Below, in pieces: positions 27,007 through 36,519 of a stretch of 64,000 bases of DNA. Numbering within the stretch: position 1 is the first letter of the stretch; each line of letters opens with the position of its first letter. Below the pieces are notes generated by a model. The model had not been told where the DNA came from, searched no databases, and saw only the letters and a program-made list of their open reading frames with translations. The translations under genes and the position numbers were made by a program. Origin of the DNA: Ancylobacter vacuolatus (GTDB lineage Bacteria; Pseudomonadota; Alphaproteobacteria; Rhizobiales; Xanthobacteraceae); contig NZ_JAUSUH010000005.1 of NCBI RefSeq assembly GCF_030813595.1, forward strand, positions 281,047 to 345,046, read 5' to 3'.

Positions 27007-27480
27007 TCAACCCGCCAGAAAGCCCTTTCGTTTCAGGCGTTGTACGGAGCGCTCCAGCGCCTGCAGAAATTCCGAGCGGTCGCGGGGCGAGAAGGGGCGG
27101 GGGCCGCGTGTGATCTCGCCCGCTTCGCGCAGATCCGCCATCAAATTGCGGGTCGCCAGCTGCATGCCGATGGAGGCGGCGGTGAAGGGCTTTCCCGTGG
27201 GGCCGATGGCCTCGGCCCCCTTCGCCACTACCCGCGCCGCCAGCGGCACATCGGCGGTGATGACGAGGTCGCCCTCTTCCACCCGCTCGACGATCCAGTC
27301 ATCGGCGACATCCGGTCCGGCGGCGACGACGACGCGCTCCACCTCGGCCTCGCGCGGCACCGCGATCCAGGAATTGGCGACGAGGAACACCTTGATCCGG
27401 TGGCGGGCGGCGACGCGATAGGTCTCGTCCTTCACCGGACAGGCGTCGGCGTCGATATAGATGAGGATCGGCTTCGGCAA
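27007..27480 (-). CDS. YaiI/YqxD family (DUF188) protein
   Basis: 157-residue cytosolic protein with a PIN-like fold. It opens with [13 protein letters not shown] and contains [27 protein letters not shown], both diagnostic. The nuclease activity suggested by the fold is unproven. The start is a TTG at 27480 with AGGA before it. Upstream on the same strand lies a short RNA unit ending in a terminator 31 bases before the start, so yaiI could be expressed by read-through. Confidence 0.88.
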   Translation of the reverse strand: MPKPILIYIDADACPVKDETYRVAARHRIKVFLVANSWIAVPREAEVERVVVAAGPDVADDWIVERVEEGDLVITADVPLAARVVAKGAEAIGPTGKPFTAASIGMQLATRNLMADLREAGEITRGPRPFSPRDRSEFLQALERSVQRLKRKGFLAG

Positions 27481-27510
27481 AGTAATCCTGGAGGTAAGGG
27501 GCTGATGCCC

Positions 27511-27543
27511 AAGAAAGAAGGGCTGCCCGCGAGGACAGCCCTT
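27511..27543 (-). terminator. Intrinsic terminator of the short leader transcript
   Basis: Stem AAGGGCTG (27518-27525) with CAGCCCTT (27536-27543), extended by CC/GG across a bulged A; on the minus strand it is followed by CTTTCTT. It separates the small ORF from yaiI. Confidence 0.75.
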
Positions 27544-27603
27544 CCCATGTCAGACCGCGGTCCGGTCCGGTAACTGCCTAAAGGGGCAGTGCGACGTATC
27601 GCA

Positions 27604-27681
27604 TCACGCGGAACGGGCCTCGCAAGAGGCAAGCGTCCAGGTCACGGATACCGACGACCGCGGATCAAGACGATCAGACAC
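27604..27681 (-). CDS. 25-residue peptide behind an anti-16S ribosome-binding site
   Basis: Very short ORF starting with GTG at 27681, encoding a peptide that begins MSDRLDPRSSVSVTW and ends CEARSA. Its ribosome site is exceptional (see next entry) and a terminator lies 60 bases after its stop, so it looks like the only ORF of a transcript of about 200 nt. The peptide is polar, with one Trp and one Cys, and no signal or membrane segment. It could be a stalling or attenuation leader for yaiI, or a small protein in its own right. I do not recognise it. Confidence 0.5.
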   Translation of the reverse strand: MSDRLDPRSSVSVTWTLASCEARSA

Positions 27682-27697
27682 TGGATCACCTCCTTTC
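27682..27697 (-). promoter_or_regulatory. Extended Shine-Dalgarno matching the 16S rRNA 3' end over 15 bases
   Basis: Minus strand reads GAAAGGAGGTGATCC, complementary to the universal 16S tail GGATCACCTCCTTTC. The GGAGG core is seven bases from the GTG at 27681, the optimal spacing. A weak promoter (GTGACC, 16 bases, TAAGCT) lies at 27744-27717 on the minus strand. Confidence 0.75.
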
Positions 27698-27833
27698 GAT
27701 TGTTGAAGACAACTGGAGCTTAGACCGATTCGTCGAAAGGTCACGCGCTTGTTGCGGTGCGATGGCGAAATCCGCTGTTCACTTCGCGTTACGGCGCGCA
27801 ATCTTGAGTGCGCGTGCACAGGAAAGGGACGAG

Positions 27834-29585
27834 ATGAGGCGAGGCGGCTGGTTGTTCGCGCTGGTGCTGGCGGCAACGCCGCTGCAGGCCCAGCAATTCT
27901 CCGACGGCCACGCGCCGGAAGCGGCGAGCGCGCTGGCCACCGGCCAGAAGACCGCCGCCGGCCGGGACTGGATGGTAACGGCGGCCAACCCGCTGGCGGC
28001 GGAAGCCGGCGTGGCGATGCTGCGCGCGGGCGGCAACGCCATCGACGCCATGGTCGCGGTGCAGCTCGTGCTGGGACTGGTGGAGCCGCAATCCTCCGGT
28101 CTCGGCGGTGGGGCTTTCCTGGTCTATTGGGACGCCGCCGCCGGCACGCTCACCACCTTTGACGGGCGCGAGACGGCGCCGCGCGCGGCGACGCCAACCC
28201 TGTTCCAGAATGCGCAGGGCGAGCCGCTCGCCTTCATGGAAGCGGTGATCGGCGGGCGCTCGGTCGGCACGCCCGGCACGCCGGCGCTGCTGGAGACGGT
28301 GCACAAACGCTATGGCCGGCTCGGCTGGGACGCGCCGTTCGCCCCCGCGCTGGAGCTGGCGGAGAACGGTTTCGCCGTCTCTCCCCGCCTGGCCGGGCTG
28401 ATCGCCAGCGACGTGGCGACGCTGGCGCGCGACCCGGCGACACGGGCCTATTTCCTCGACCCGGCCGGTGCGCCGCTGGCCGAGGGCACGCGGCTGAAGA
28501 ACCCGGCCTATGCCAACACGCTCCGGGCGCTGCGGGAGAAGGGGGCGGGCGCGTTCTATGAGGGGGCGCTGGCGCAGGGAATCGTTGCGGCGGTGCGCGG
28601 TTCGGCCAATCCGGGCGGGCTGTCGCTGGATGATCTGCGCGACTACGCGGTGAAGGAGCGCCCTCCCGTGTGCGGCGCCTATCGCGGCCTCAATGTCTGC
28701 GGCATGGGGCCGCCGAGTTCCGGCGCGCTCACCTTGGGCCAGATTCTGGGCCTGCTGGAGCCCTATGACCTCAAGGCGCTCGGCCCCGCTTCCCCCGAGG
28801 CGTGGCGGCTGATCGCCGACGCCTCGCGCCTCGCCTTCGCCGATCGCGAGCGCTACATCGCCGATACCGATTTCGTGCCGGTACCGACAAAGGGGCTGCT
28901 GGCGCCCGATTATCTCGGTGCGCGGGCGAAGCTGCTGGCGGGCGATGATGCGCTGCCCGAGGTGGTGGCGGGCATGCCGAGATGGGATCACGCGATGGCT
29001 CCCCCGGCGCGGGCGGATGGCGCGGCGCCGGAACTGCCCTCCACCACCCAGATCACCATCGTTGATGACGATGGCAATGTGGTTTCCATGACCTCCACCA
29101 TTGAGGCAGGCTTCGGGTCGCGGCTGATGGTGGGCGGCTTCCTGCTCAATAATGAGCTGACCGACTTCTCCTTCCGCTCGCACCGGGACGGTGTGCCGGT
29201 GGCCAACCGGGTGGAACCGGGCAAGCGCCCGCGCTCCTCGATGGCGCCGACCATCGTGCTGAAGGATGGGCGCCCGGTGCTGGCGCTCGGCTCGCCCGGC
29301 GGCAGCCAGATCATCGGCTATGTCGCCAAGACGCTGATCGCCCATCTCGACTGGGGAATGAGCCTGCGCGACGCCATCGCCGCGCCAAATGTTCTCGCGC
29401 GCTTCGACGCGGTGGAGATCGAGGCGGGAACGACGGCGGAAGCGCTGGCGCCGGGGTTGAGCGAACTGGGCTTCACCGTGAAGACCGGGCCGATGACCTC
29501 GGGCGTGCAGGCGGTGGCGATCACGCCGCAAGGGCTCGTCGGCGCCGCCGATCCGCGCCGCGAGGGCGTGGCGATCGGGGAGTGA
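27834..29585 (+). CDS. ggt: Gamma-glutamyltransferase
   Basis: Periplasmic Ntn-hydrolase of 583 residues that cleaves or transfers the gamma-glutamyl group of glutathione. A signal peptide (WLFALVLAATPLQA/QQ) precedes the large subunit with MVTAANPLAAEAGVAMLRAGGNAIDA and GLGGGAFLVYWD. Autocleavage is expected before the Thr near residue 404 (STTQITIVDDDGN), giving the small subunit with GPPSSGALTLGQ upstream and PRSSMAPTIVL and LGSPGGSQIIG in the substrate pocket. The start at 27834 follows GGAAAGGGA. Single gene, divergent from the leader unit. Confidence 0.94.
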   Translation: MRRGGWLFALVLAATPLQAQQFSDGHAPEAASALATGQKTAAGRDWMVTAANPLAAEAGVAMLRAGGNAIDAMVAVQLVLGLVEPQSSGLGGGAFLVYWDAAAGTLTTFDGRETAPRAATPTLFQNAQGEPLAFMEAVIGGRSVGTPGTPALLETVHKRYGRLGWDAPFAPALELAENGFAVSPRLAGLIASDVATLARDPATRAYFLDPAGAPLAEGTRLKNPAYANTLRALREKGAGAFYEGALAQGIVAAVRGSANPGGLSLDDLRDYAVKERPPVCGAYRGLNVCGMGPPSSGALTLGQILGLLEPYDLKALGPASPEAWRLIADASRLAFADRERYIADTDFVPVPTKGLLAPDYLGARAKLLAGDDALPEVVAGMPRWDHAMAPPARADGAAPELPSTTQITIVDDDGNVVSMTSTIEAGFGSRLMVGGFLLNNELTDFSFRSHRDGVPVANRVEPGKRPRSSMAPTIVLKDGRPVLALGSPGGSQIIGYVAKTLIAHLDWGMSLRDAIAAPNVLARFDAVEIEAGTTAEALAPGLSELGFTVKTGPMTSGVQAVAITPQGLVGAADPRREGVAIGE

Positions 29586-29604
29586 GGGGCGCGCGTCGCG
29601 ACGG

Positions 29605-29700
29605 CATCCTTCGAGGCTCGCCTGCGGCTCGCACCTCAGGATGACGTTGCTCGGAAAGCGTTCCGGATCGCGCCTTTGGCGCGTCCGGGATGACGGCGGT
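29605..29700. repeat. Two palindromic repeat elements between ggt and fmdB
   Basis: 29605-29646 is a partial palindrome (ATCCTTCGAGGCTCGCC with a mirrored arm ending CTCAGGATGACG), of a kind common in Rhizobiales. 29662-29690 is a hairpin CCGGATCGCGCC-TTT-GGCGCGTCCGG followed by GATGACGGCGG, the same element as at 2611-2650. They may terminate the converging ggt and fmdB transcripts. Confidence 0.6.
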
Positions 29701-29723
29701 TCGGGTGGGGTGACAGCCTCACC

Positions 29724-30080
29724 TCAGTGGCTGATCATCCATGGCCGGGCGGAGGGGAAGCTCTTGGCGCCGCTGGCGGCAGTGGCGGTCTTGGATTTCC
29801 TGGTCCGGCTCTTCATGCCGCCGGAGCAGCAGGAGCAGCTCGACGGGTGCTTCTTCGCCGCGTATTCGCCCGTGGTCATCGGCGCGTGGCTTGCCCGCTC
29901 ATTGGTGGCGTGGGCTTGGAGGCTGTCGCGCGACATGCCGGAGAAATGCGGTGCCGTCAGCATCACGCGCGGGGCCATCGCGCCACAATCCGGGCAGGGC
30001 TGGGGCGCCTGATACTCGCTCATCGGCCGCATGGCGGTGAAATCGCCGCAGCTTTCGCATTCATATTCATAGACGGGCAT
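29724..30080 (-). CDS. fmdB: FmdB-type zinc-ribbon protein
   Basis: 118 residues. The N-terminal MPVYEYECESCGDFTAMRPM with the second knuckle QPCPDCGAMAPRV forms a C2-C2 zinc ribbon. A Ser/Lys-rich tail has CSCC. In Methylophilus methylotrophus FmdB is a regulator linked to formamidase; here it follows fmdA by 170 bases on the same strand, the same association. The start at 30080 fits the family; the upstream extension does not. Confidence 0.88.
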   Translation of the reverse strand: MPVYEYECESCGDFTAMRPMSEYQAPQPCPDCGAMAPRVMLTAPHFSGMSRDSLQAHATNERASHAPMTTGEYAAKKHPSSCSCCSGGMKSRTRKSKTATAASGAKSFPSARPWMISH

Positions 30081-30202
30081 GAGCGTGTCCTTCACTCGGC
30101 ATGGCGTTCGGGCGGGCCTTTGCTGCGGCCTTATCGTGCCCCTTGGGCGTTTCCTCGAAGGCAAGGGCAATGCCAGGCATGGCCCCGGAATCGTAGAGAA
30201 GG

Positions 30203-30229
30203 GCGGGGCGACGCATTGCGTCGCCCCGC
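30203..30229. terminator. Hairpin between fmdA and fmdB
   Basis: Thirteen-base perfect inverted repeat GCGGGGCGACGCA (30203-30215) with 30217-30229, one base between. On the minus strand it is followed by CCTTCTCT, a weak U-rich tail. It could attenuate or process the transcript between the two genes. Confidence 0.5.
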
Positions 30230-30250
30230 ATGCACCGGACTAAGAGGGGG

Positions 30251-31480
30251 TCAAAGGTCCGGTGAAAGCGGCATGTCGATCGAGCCGTCGATGAACTTGG
30301 TCGGGCCGGCGGCGGTCGGGTTGATGTCGAAGTCGAAGATCTCGGTCGGCAGCCACAGCGTGGCGCAGGCGTTCGGGATGTCGACCACGCCCGAGATATG
30401 GCCCTGCACCGGCGCGGTGCCGAGGATCGAATAGGCCTGGGCGCCGGAATAGCCGAACTTCTTCAGGTACTCGATGGCGTTGAGGCAGGCCTGGCGATAG
30501 GCGATGTGCACGTCGAGATAGTGCTGGCCGCCATATTCATCGACCGAGATGCCCTCGAAGATCAGGTAGTCCTTATAGTTCGGCGTCACCGGCGAGGGCT
30601 TGAAGATCGGGTTCTTGATCCCGTACTTGGCCATGCCGCCCTTCAGCACCTCGACCTTGAGGTGCACCCAGCCGGCCATTTCGATGGCGCCGCAGAAGGT
30701 GATCTCGCCGTCGCCCTGGCTGAAATGCAGGTCGCCCATGGAGAGGCCGCCGCCTTCGACATAGACCGGGAAATAGATCTTGGAGCCGCGCGACAGGTCC
30801 TTGATGTCGCAATTGCCGCCATGTTCGCGCGGGGGAACGGTGCGCGCGCCGGTGGCGGCGGCGGCGGCCCGCGCGTCGCCGGTCAGCCGGCCCATATGGG
30901 CGGTGGCGGCGAAGGGCGGGACGGCGAGGGCAGGAACGCGGGTCGGGTTGGTGTCGATCAGCGCCTGCTCGCGGGTGTTCCAGGTCTCCAGCAGCTTCGG
31001 GTCGGGCAGGCAGCCGATCAGGCCGGGATGGATCAGCCCGGCGAAGTTCACGCCGGGGACGTGGCGCGAGGAGGTGTACATGCCCTTGAAGTCCCAGATC
31101 GACTTCTGGGCCAGCGGGAAGTGGTCGGTCAGGAAGCCGCCGCCATTCTTCTTGGAGAAGAAGCCGTTGAAGCCCCACTGGCTGTCCGGCATGGCGCCGA
31201 TGTCCAGCAGGTCGACGACCAGAAGGTCGCCCGGCTCGGCACCCTTGACACCGATGGGGCCGGAGAGGAAGTGCACGATCGACAGGTCGATGTCGCGCAC
31301 ATCGTCGGCGGAGTCGTTGTTCTTGATGAAGCCGCCGGTCCAGTCATAGGTCTCGACGATGAAATCGTCGCCCGGCTTCACCCAGGCCACCATCGGAATG
31401 TCCGGGTGCCAGCGGTTGTGAACCATGTCGTTGTCATAGGCCGACTGGTTCAGGTCAACTTTGATAAGCGTCTCGGTCAT
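30251..31480 (-). CDS. fmdA: Formamidase
   Basis: Cytosolic acetamidase/formamidase family enzyme, 409 residues, hydrolysing formamide (and some short amides) to ammonium and formate. Family marks: HNRWHPDIPMVAWVKPGDDF, GDLLVVDLLDIG, HPGLIGCLPDP, PPREHGGNCDIKDLSRGSKI, LHFSQGDGEITFCGAIE and CLNAIEYLKKFGYS. The start follows GGGGAGAGAG. It is 65 bases after urtE, so imported amide or urea would be used directly. No urease genes are in the window. Confidence 0.95.
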   Translation of the reverse strand: MTETLIKVDLNQSAYDNDMVHNRWHPDIPMVAWVKPGDDFIVETYDWTGGFIKNNDSADDVRDIDLSIVHFLSGPIGVKGAEPGDLLVVDLLDIGAMPDSQWGFNGFFSKKNGGGFLTDHFPLAQKSIWDFKGMYTSSRHVPGVNFAGLIHPGLIGCLPDPKLLETWNTREQALIDTNPTRVPALAVPPFAATAHMGRLTGDARAAAAATGARTVPPREHGGNCDIKDLSRGSKIYFPVYVEGGGLSMGDLHFSQGDGEITFCGAIEMAGWVHLKVEVLKGGMAKYGIKNPIFKPSPVTPNYKDYLIFEGISVDEYGGQHYLDVHIAYRQACLNAIEYLKKFGYSGAQAYSILGTAPVQGHISGVVDIPNACATLWLPTEIFDFDINPTAAGPTKFIDGSIDMPLSPDL

Positions 31481-31545
31481 GCGTCTCTCTCCCCGGGAAC
31501 GAACTGGAAATTTGGGCAGGCTGGGAACGGCGGTCTGGCGGGGGC

Positions 31546-32235
31546 TCAGACCGAAAGGAATCGGGCGACCTTGGCCTCGTCGATGTCGGCGCGATTGTCC
31601 TCGTGGACGATCTCGCCATTCTCGATGACGAGCACCCGGTCGGCGATCTCGAGGGCGAAGGACAGCACCTGCTCGGACACCACGATCGACAGGCCGCGCT
31701 CGTCGCGGATGCGCTTCAGCGTGCGGGCCATTTCGCGGATGATCGAGGGCTGGATGCCCTCGGTCGGCTCGTCGAGCAGCAGCACCTTGGGCGCGGTGGC
31801 GAGCGCGCGGGCGATGGCGAGCTGCTGCTGCTGGCCGCCGGAGAGGTTGCCGCCGCGCCGGCCCTTCATTTCGAGAAGGACGGGGAACAGCTCGTAGATA
31901 TCGGGCGGCACCTTGCTCTCGCCGCGCGGGATGAGGCCGGTCTCGATGTTCTCCTGCACCGTCATGGTGGAGAAGATCATGCGGCCCTGCGGCACATAGG
32001 CGACGCCGTTCTTGACGCGCTCATAGCTCTTGAAGCGGGTGATGTCGGTGGCGCCGACGCTCACCGTGCCGCTCTTGGTCGGCACGATGCCCATGAGCGA
32101 CTTCATGAGCGTGGTTTTGCCCATGCCGTTGCGGCCCATGATGGCGATGATCTCGTTCGGCGCCACCTTGAAGTCGAGGCCGTGCAGGACCTCGCTCTCG
32201 CCATAGGAGACGTGCAGCCTGGATACGTTCAGCAT
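31546..32235 (-). CDS. urtE: Urea/short-chain amide ABC transporter ATP-binding protein UrtE
   Basis: ABC ATPase of the LivF type, 229 residues. Walker A GRNGMGKTTLMKSL, signature LSGGQQQQLAIARAL, Walker B KVLLLDEPTEG, and Q-loop YVPQGRMIFSTM. UrtE-specific order downstream of UrtD is kept, with 10 bases between them. It pairs with UrtD to energise the UrtB-UrtC channel. Confidence 0.94.
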   Translation of the reverse strand: MLNVSRLHVSYGESEVLHGLDFKVAPNEIIAIMGRNGMGKTTLMKSLMGIVPTKSGTVSVGATDITRFKSYERVKNGVAYVPQGRMIFSTMTVQENIETGLIPRGESKVPPDIYELFPVLLEMKGRRGGNLSGGQQQQLAIARALATAPKVLLLDEPTEGIQPSIIREMARTLKRIRDERGLSIVVSEQVLSFALEIADRVLVIENGEIVHEDNRADIDEAKVARFLSV

Positions 32236-32245
32236 GATCCGCCCC

Positions 32246-33013
<768 letters not shown>

Positions 33014-33024
33014 GGCTCGCGCTC

Positions 33025-34197
33025 CTATTCGGCGGCGGCGGGGGCGGCCGACCCGGAGGGCGGCGGGGCGGGCGGCGTCGCGGGAGGGCTGGCCCGGCGC
33101 GCGGCGGTGCCGCCGAAGAGCGGGCCGAGGCGCGGGGCGATATAGGTCTGCCAAAGGCCGGCAATGCCGTTCGGGAAGATCAGCACCACGGCGATGAACA
33201 GGCCGCCGAGGCCGAACAGCCACAGTTCCGGGAAGCTCTCGGAGAAGGAGGTCTTGGCCCAGTTCACCAGGAGCGTGCCGTAGATGGCGCCGAGGATGGA
33301 CAGCCGGCCGCCGACCGCGGCGTAGATCACCATCTCGATCGAGGGCACGATGCCGACGAAGGAGGGCGACATGAAGCCGACCTGCAGGGTGAACATCGCC
33401 CCGCCAATGGCCGAGAGCGAGGCGGCGAGGCAGAAGACGAACACCTTGAAATTGGCGACGTCATAGCCGGAGAAGCGCACGCGGTCCTCCTTGTCGCGCA
33501 TGGCGACGAGGATGCGTCCGAGCTTCGAGGACTTCACGAAATAGGCGATCAGGATGCAGGCGATGAGCAGGGCGACGCAGACGAAGTAGAGGATCGTCTT
33601 GGCGCTGTCGGTGCGGATGTCCCAGCCGTTCAGCGTGCGCAGATCGGTGATGCCGTTAATGCCGCCGGTATAGCCCTGCTGGCCGATGATCAGGATGGTC
33701 ATGATCGCGGCGAGTGCCTGGGTGATGATGGCGAAGTACACGCCGCCCACCCGCCGCTTGAACATCGCGAAGCCGACGATGAAGGCGAACAGCGCCGGCA
33801 CCAGGATCACCGCGATGAGGGTGAGGGTGAGGCTGTTGAAGGGCTGCCACATATAGGGCAGCTCGGTGATCTGGTTCCAGTCCATGAAGTCCGGAATGCC
33901 CGGCGTCGTCTGGATCTTGGTGGCCTCGACGCTGGAGGATTCCAGCTTGAGGAACATCGCCATGCAGTACCCGCCAAGGCCGAAGAACACGCCCTGGCCG
34001 AGCGAGAGAATGCCGGCATAGCCCCAGCACAGCACCAGGCCGAGCGCGACGAAGGCGTAGGTGAGGTATTTGCCAACGAATTGCAGGCGGAAATTGTCCA
34101 GCGTCAGCGGCAGGATGACGATCAGCAGGAAGGCAAGGACGGCGATCCCGATCATGTCCTGCGGGCGCAGGAAGAAGGTGCGGTCGGACTTGAGCAT
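33025..34197 (-). CDS. urtC: Urea ABC transporter permease UrtC
   Basis: LivM-type permease, 390 residues, eight to ten membrane segments. Marks include LCWGYAGILSLGQGVFFGLGGYCMAMF and LGRILVAMRDKEDRVRFSGYDV, the cytoplasmic EAA-like loop for ATPase contact. The C-terminus is an Ala/Pro-rich tail. Start has AGGAGG upstream. Ten bases after urtB. Confidence 0.94.
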   Translation of the reverse strand: MLKSDRTFFLRPQDMIGIAVLAFLLIVILPLTLDNFRLQFVGKYLTYAFVALGLVLCWGYAGILSLGQGVFFGLGGYCMAMFLKLESSSVEATKIQTTPGIPDFMDWNQITELPYMWQPFNSLTLTLIAVILVPALFAFIVGFAMFKRRVGGVYFAIITQALAAIMTILIIGQQGYTGGINGITDLRTLNGWDIRTDSAKTILYFVCVALLIACILIAYFVKSSKLGRILVAMRDKEDRVRFSGYDVANFKVFVFCLAASLSAIGGAMFTLQVGFMSPSFVGIVPSIEMVIYAAVGGRLSILGAIYGTLLVNWAKTSFSESFPELWLFGLGGLFIAVVLIFPNGIAGLWQTYIAPRLGPLFGGTAARRASPPATPPAPPPSGSAAPAAAE

Positions 34198-34207
34198 GTG
34201 CGCCTCC

Positions 34208-35134
34208 TCAGCGACGGACCTTGATGACGAACAGGCCCTGCGGCCGCAGCATCAGGATGATGACCACGCCGAGCAGCGTGAGGACCTTGGCCATCGAACC
34301 GGAGAGGAAGAACTCCATGGTCGACTGGGCCTGCGAGATGGTGAAGGCGGAGGCGATGGTGCCGAGCAGGCTCTGTGCGCCGCCGAAAACGACGACCAGG
34401 AAGGTGTCGACGATGTAGAGCTGGCCGGAGGTGGGGCCGGTCGAGCCGATCATGGTGAAGGCCGACCCGGCGACGCCGGCAATGCCGCAGCCGAGGCCGA
34501 AGGTGTAGCGGTCGACCTTCTCGGTATCGATGCCGACGGCGCCGGCCATGACGCGGTTCTGCACCACGGCGCGCACCTGCTTGCCCCAGGCCGACTTGTA
34601 CATGAGCAGGGCGACAGCCACGGTGATGACGATGGTGAGGCCCATGACGAACAGGCCGTTGATCTGCACCTCGATCGTGTCGGTGACGGAGATCGAACCC
34701 ATCATCCAGCTCGGCAGCTCGACGCCGACCTCGCGCGGGCCGAAGACCGAGCGGTAGAGCTGCTGAAGAATGAGGCTGAGGCCCCAGGTGGCGAGCAGCG
34801 TGTCGAGCGGGCGTTTGTAGAGCCGGCGGATCATCAGCCATTCCACCGCCATGCCGAGCGCGCCGGCGGCGAAGAAGGCCAGTATCATCGCGAGGAAGAA
34901 GTAGGCGCCGAACAAGCCGGGAAGGTAGTTCAGGAAAAATTGCGAGGTGAAATAGGTGACATAGGCGCCGAGAATCATGAACTCGCCATGCGCCATGTTG
35001 ATGACGCCCATCTGGCCGAAGATGATGGCCAGGCCGAGGGCCATGAGGACGAAAACCGAGAACAGGATGAGGCCTGCGAAGCCCTGCATCACGAAAATCG
35101 AGCCAAGCTCGGCCAGCGAATAGTCAGCGAACAT
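34208..35134 (-). CDS. urtB: Urea ABC transporter permease UrtB
   Basis: LivH-type permease of 308 residues. IIFGQMGVINMAHGEFMILGAYVTY is the UrtB signature; VRAVVQNRVMAGAVGIDTEKVDRYTFGLG is the coupling loop. Shorter than UrtB proteins with an N-terminal extra domain (about 500 residues). Start at 35134 follows GGGGGAACC. Partner of UrtC. Confidence 0.94.
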   Translation of the reverse strand: MFADYSLAELGSIFVMQGFAGLILFSVFVLMALGLAIIFGQMGVINMAHGEFMILGAYVTYFTSQFFLNYLPGLFGAYFFLAMILAFFAAGALGMAVEWLMIRRLYKRPLDTLLATWGLSLILQQLYRSVFGPREVGVELPSWMMGSISVTDTIEVQINGLFVMGLTIVITVAVALLMYKSAWGKQVRAVVQNRVMAGAVGIDTEKVDRYTFGLGCGIAGVAGSAFTMIGSTGPTSGQLYIVDTFLVVVFGGAQSLLGTIASAFTISQAQSTMEFFLSGSMAKVLTLLGVVIILMLRPQGLFVIKVRR

Positions 35135-35235
35135 TCAAGGTTCCCCCGGCGTGCGCGCAGGTGCGCGGTCTTGCGTCAACGGCAAAGAGCCCCGGAGAGG
35201 GCGCGGGGCCCTCTCCGGGTGGGAGTGTCAGGCGA

Positions 35236-36519
35236 TCACTGGTAGCCCTTCGGGAACGGGTCGGGCTCGATCAGGTCCGGGGTCTCGTAGACCACCTTGA
35301 ACTGGCCATCGGGCAGAGCGAGGCCGATGCGGGCCTTCGACCAGAGATGGTGGTTGTCATGGATCTTGACGTAGCCTTCCGGCGCCTTGTTGAACTCGAT
35401 GCCGGCCGAGGCGGCGGCGATCTTGTCGATGTCGAAGGAGCCGGCCTTCTCGACGGTCATTTTCCACAGCCACGGGCCGAGATAGGCGGCCTGGGTGACG
35501 TCGCCGATCACGGTCTTCTCGCCCCACATCTTCTTGAAGGCGGCGACGAATTCCTTGTTGTTCGGGTTGTCGAGCGACTGGAAGTACTTCATCGAGCTGT
35601 AGGCGCCGGCGATGTTCTCGCCGCCGATGCCGTCGATCTCGTCCTCGGTGACCGAGATGGTCAGTAGGGTCTGCTTGTTGAGGTCGATGCCGGCCGCCTT
35701 CAGCTGCTTGTAGAAGGCGACGTTGGAGCCGCCGACGACGGCGGCATAGATCACGTCGGGCTTCTTCAGCTTGATCTTGTTGATGACCGAGTTGAACTGG
35801 GTGTGGCCGAGCGGGAAATACTCCTCGCCGACGACGGACGAGTCCTTCAGATGGCCCTCAATGTGCTTGCGGGCGATCTTCATCGAGGTGCGCGGCCAGA
35901 TATAGTCCGAGCCGATGAGGTAGAAGGTCTTGCCGTTCTTGGTCTTGGCGACCCAGTCGAGGCCGGCGAGGATCTGCTGGGTGGCTTCCTGGCCGGTGTA
36001 GATGACGTTCTTAGACTGCTCCAGGCCTTCATAGAAGGTGGGGTAGTAGAGCATGCCGTTATACTGCTCGACCACCGGCAGCACCGCCTTGCGGGACGCC
36101 GAGGTCCAGCAGCCCATGATGGCGGCGACCTTGTCGTTGACGAGGAGCTTCTTGGCCTTCTCGGCGAAAGTCGGCCAGTCGGAGGCGCCGTCTTCCTGGA
36201 TGAACTTGATCTTGCGGCCGAGCACGCCGCCCATGGCGTTGATCTGGTCGATCGCCAGCTTCTCGGCCTGCACCGAGCCGGTCTCGGAGATGGCCATGGT
36301 GCCGGTCACGGAGTGCAGAATGCCGACAGTGACTTCCGTATCGGTAACGGCAAGGCCGGTGGTGTTCACCGCCGAGGTGGCGGGCGCCTGGGCCATGGCG
36401 GGCGTGGAAAAAAGGCCGGCGGACGCAAGAAGAGGCACCGCCGGGAGCGCCGCAATTCCCATCAAGAGCTTGCGCCGCGTCGTTGAAAACTTGTTCGATT
36501 GATCGTTTTGCGAAGACAT
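35236..36519 (-). CDS. urtA: Urea/short-chain amide ABC transporter substrate-binding protein UrtA
   Basis: Periplasmic binding protein, 427 residues, Peripla_BP (LivJ-like) fold. A twin-arginine-like signal (STTRRKLLMGIAALPAVPLL) precedes TVGILHSVTGTMAISETGS and PTFYEGLEQSKNVIYTG, both UrtA/FmdD marks. FmdD binds short amides and urea, and the adjacent formamidase favours amides here. Start at 36519 with GGAGGGG. It is first in the leftward operon; a 100-base gap to urtB allows transcript processing. Confidence 0.95.
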   Translation of the reverse strand: MSSQNDQSNKFSTTRRKLLMGIAALPAVPLLASAGLFSTPAMAQAPATSAVNTTGLAVTDTEVTVGILHSVTGTMAISETGSVQAEKLAIDQINAMGGVLGRKIKFIQEDGASDWPTFAEKAKKLLVNDKVAAIMGCWTSASRKAVLPVVEQYNGMLYYPTFYEGLEQSKNVIYTGQEATQQILAGLDWVAKTKNGKTFYLIGSDYIWPRTSMKIARKHIEGHLKDSSVVGEEYFPLGHTQFNSVINKIKLKKPDVIYAAVVGGSNVAFYKQLKAAGIDLNKQTLLTISVTEDEIDGIGGENIAGAYSSMKYFQSLDNPNNKEFVAAFKKMWGEKTVIGDVTQAAYLGPWLWKMTVEKAGSFDIDKIAAASAGIEFNKAPEGYVKIHDNHHLWSKARIGLALPDGQFKVVYETPDLIEPDPFPKGYQ

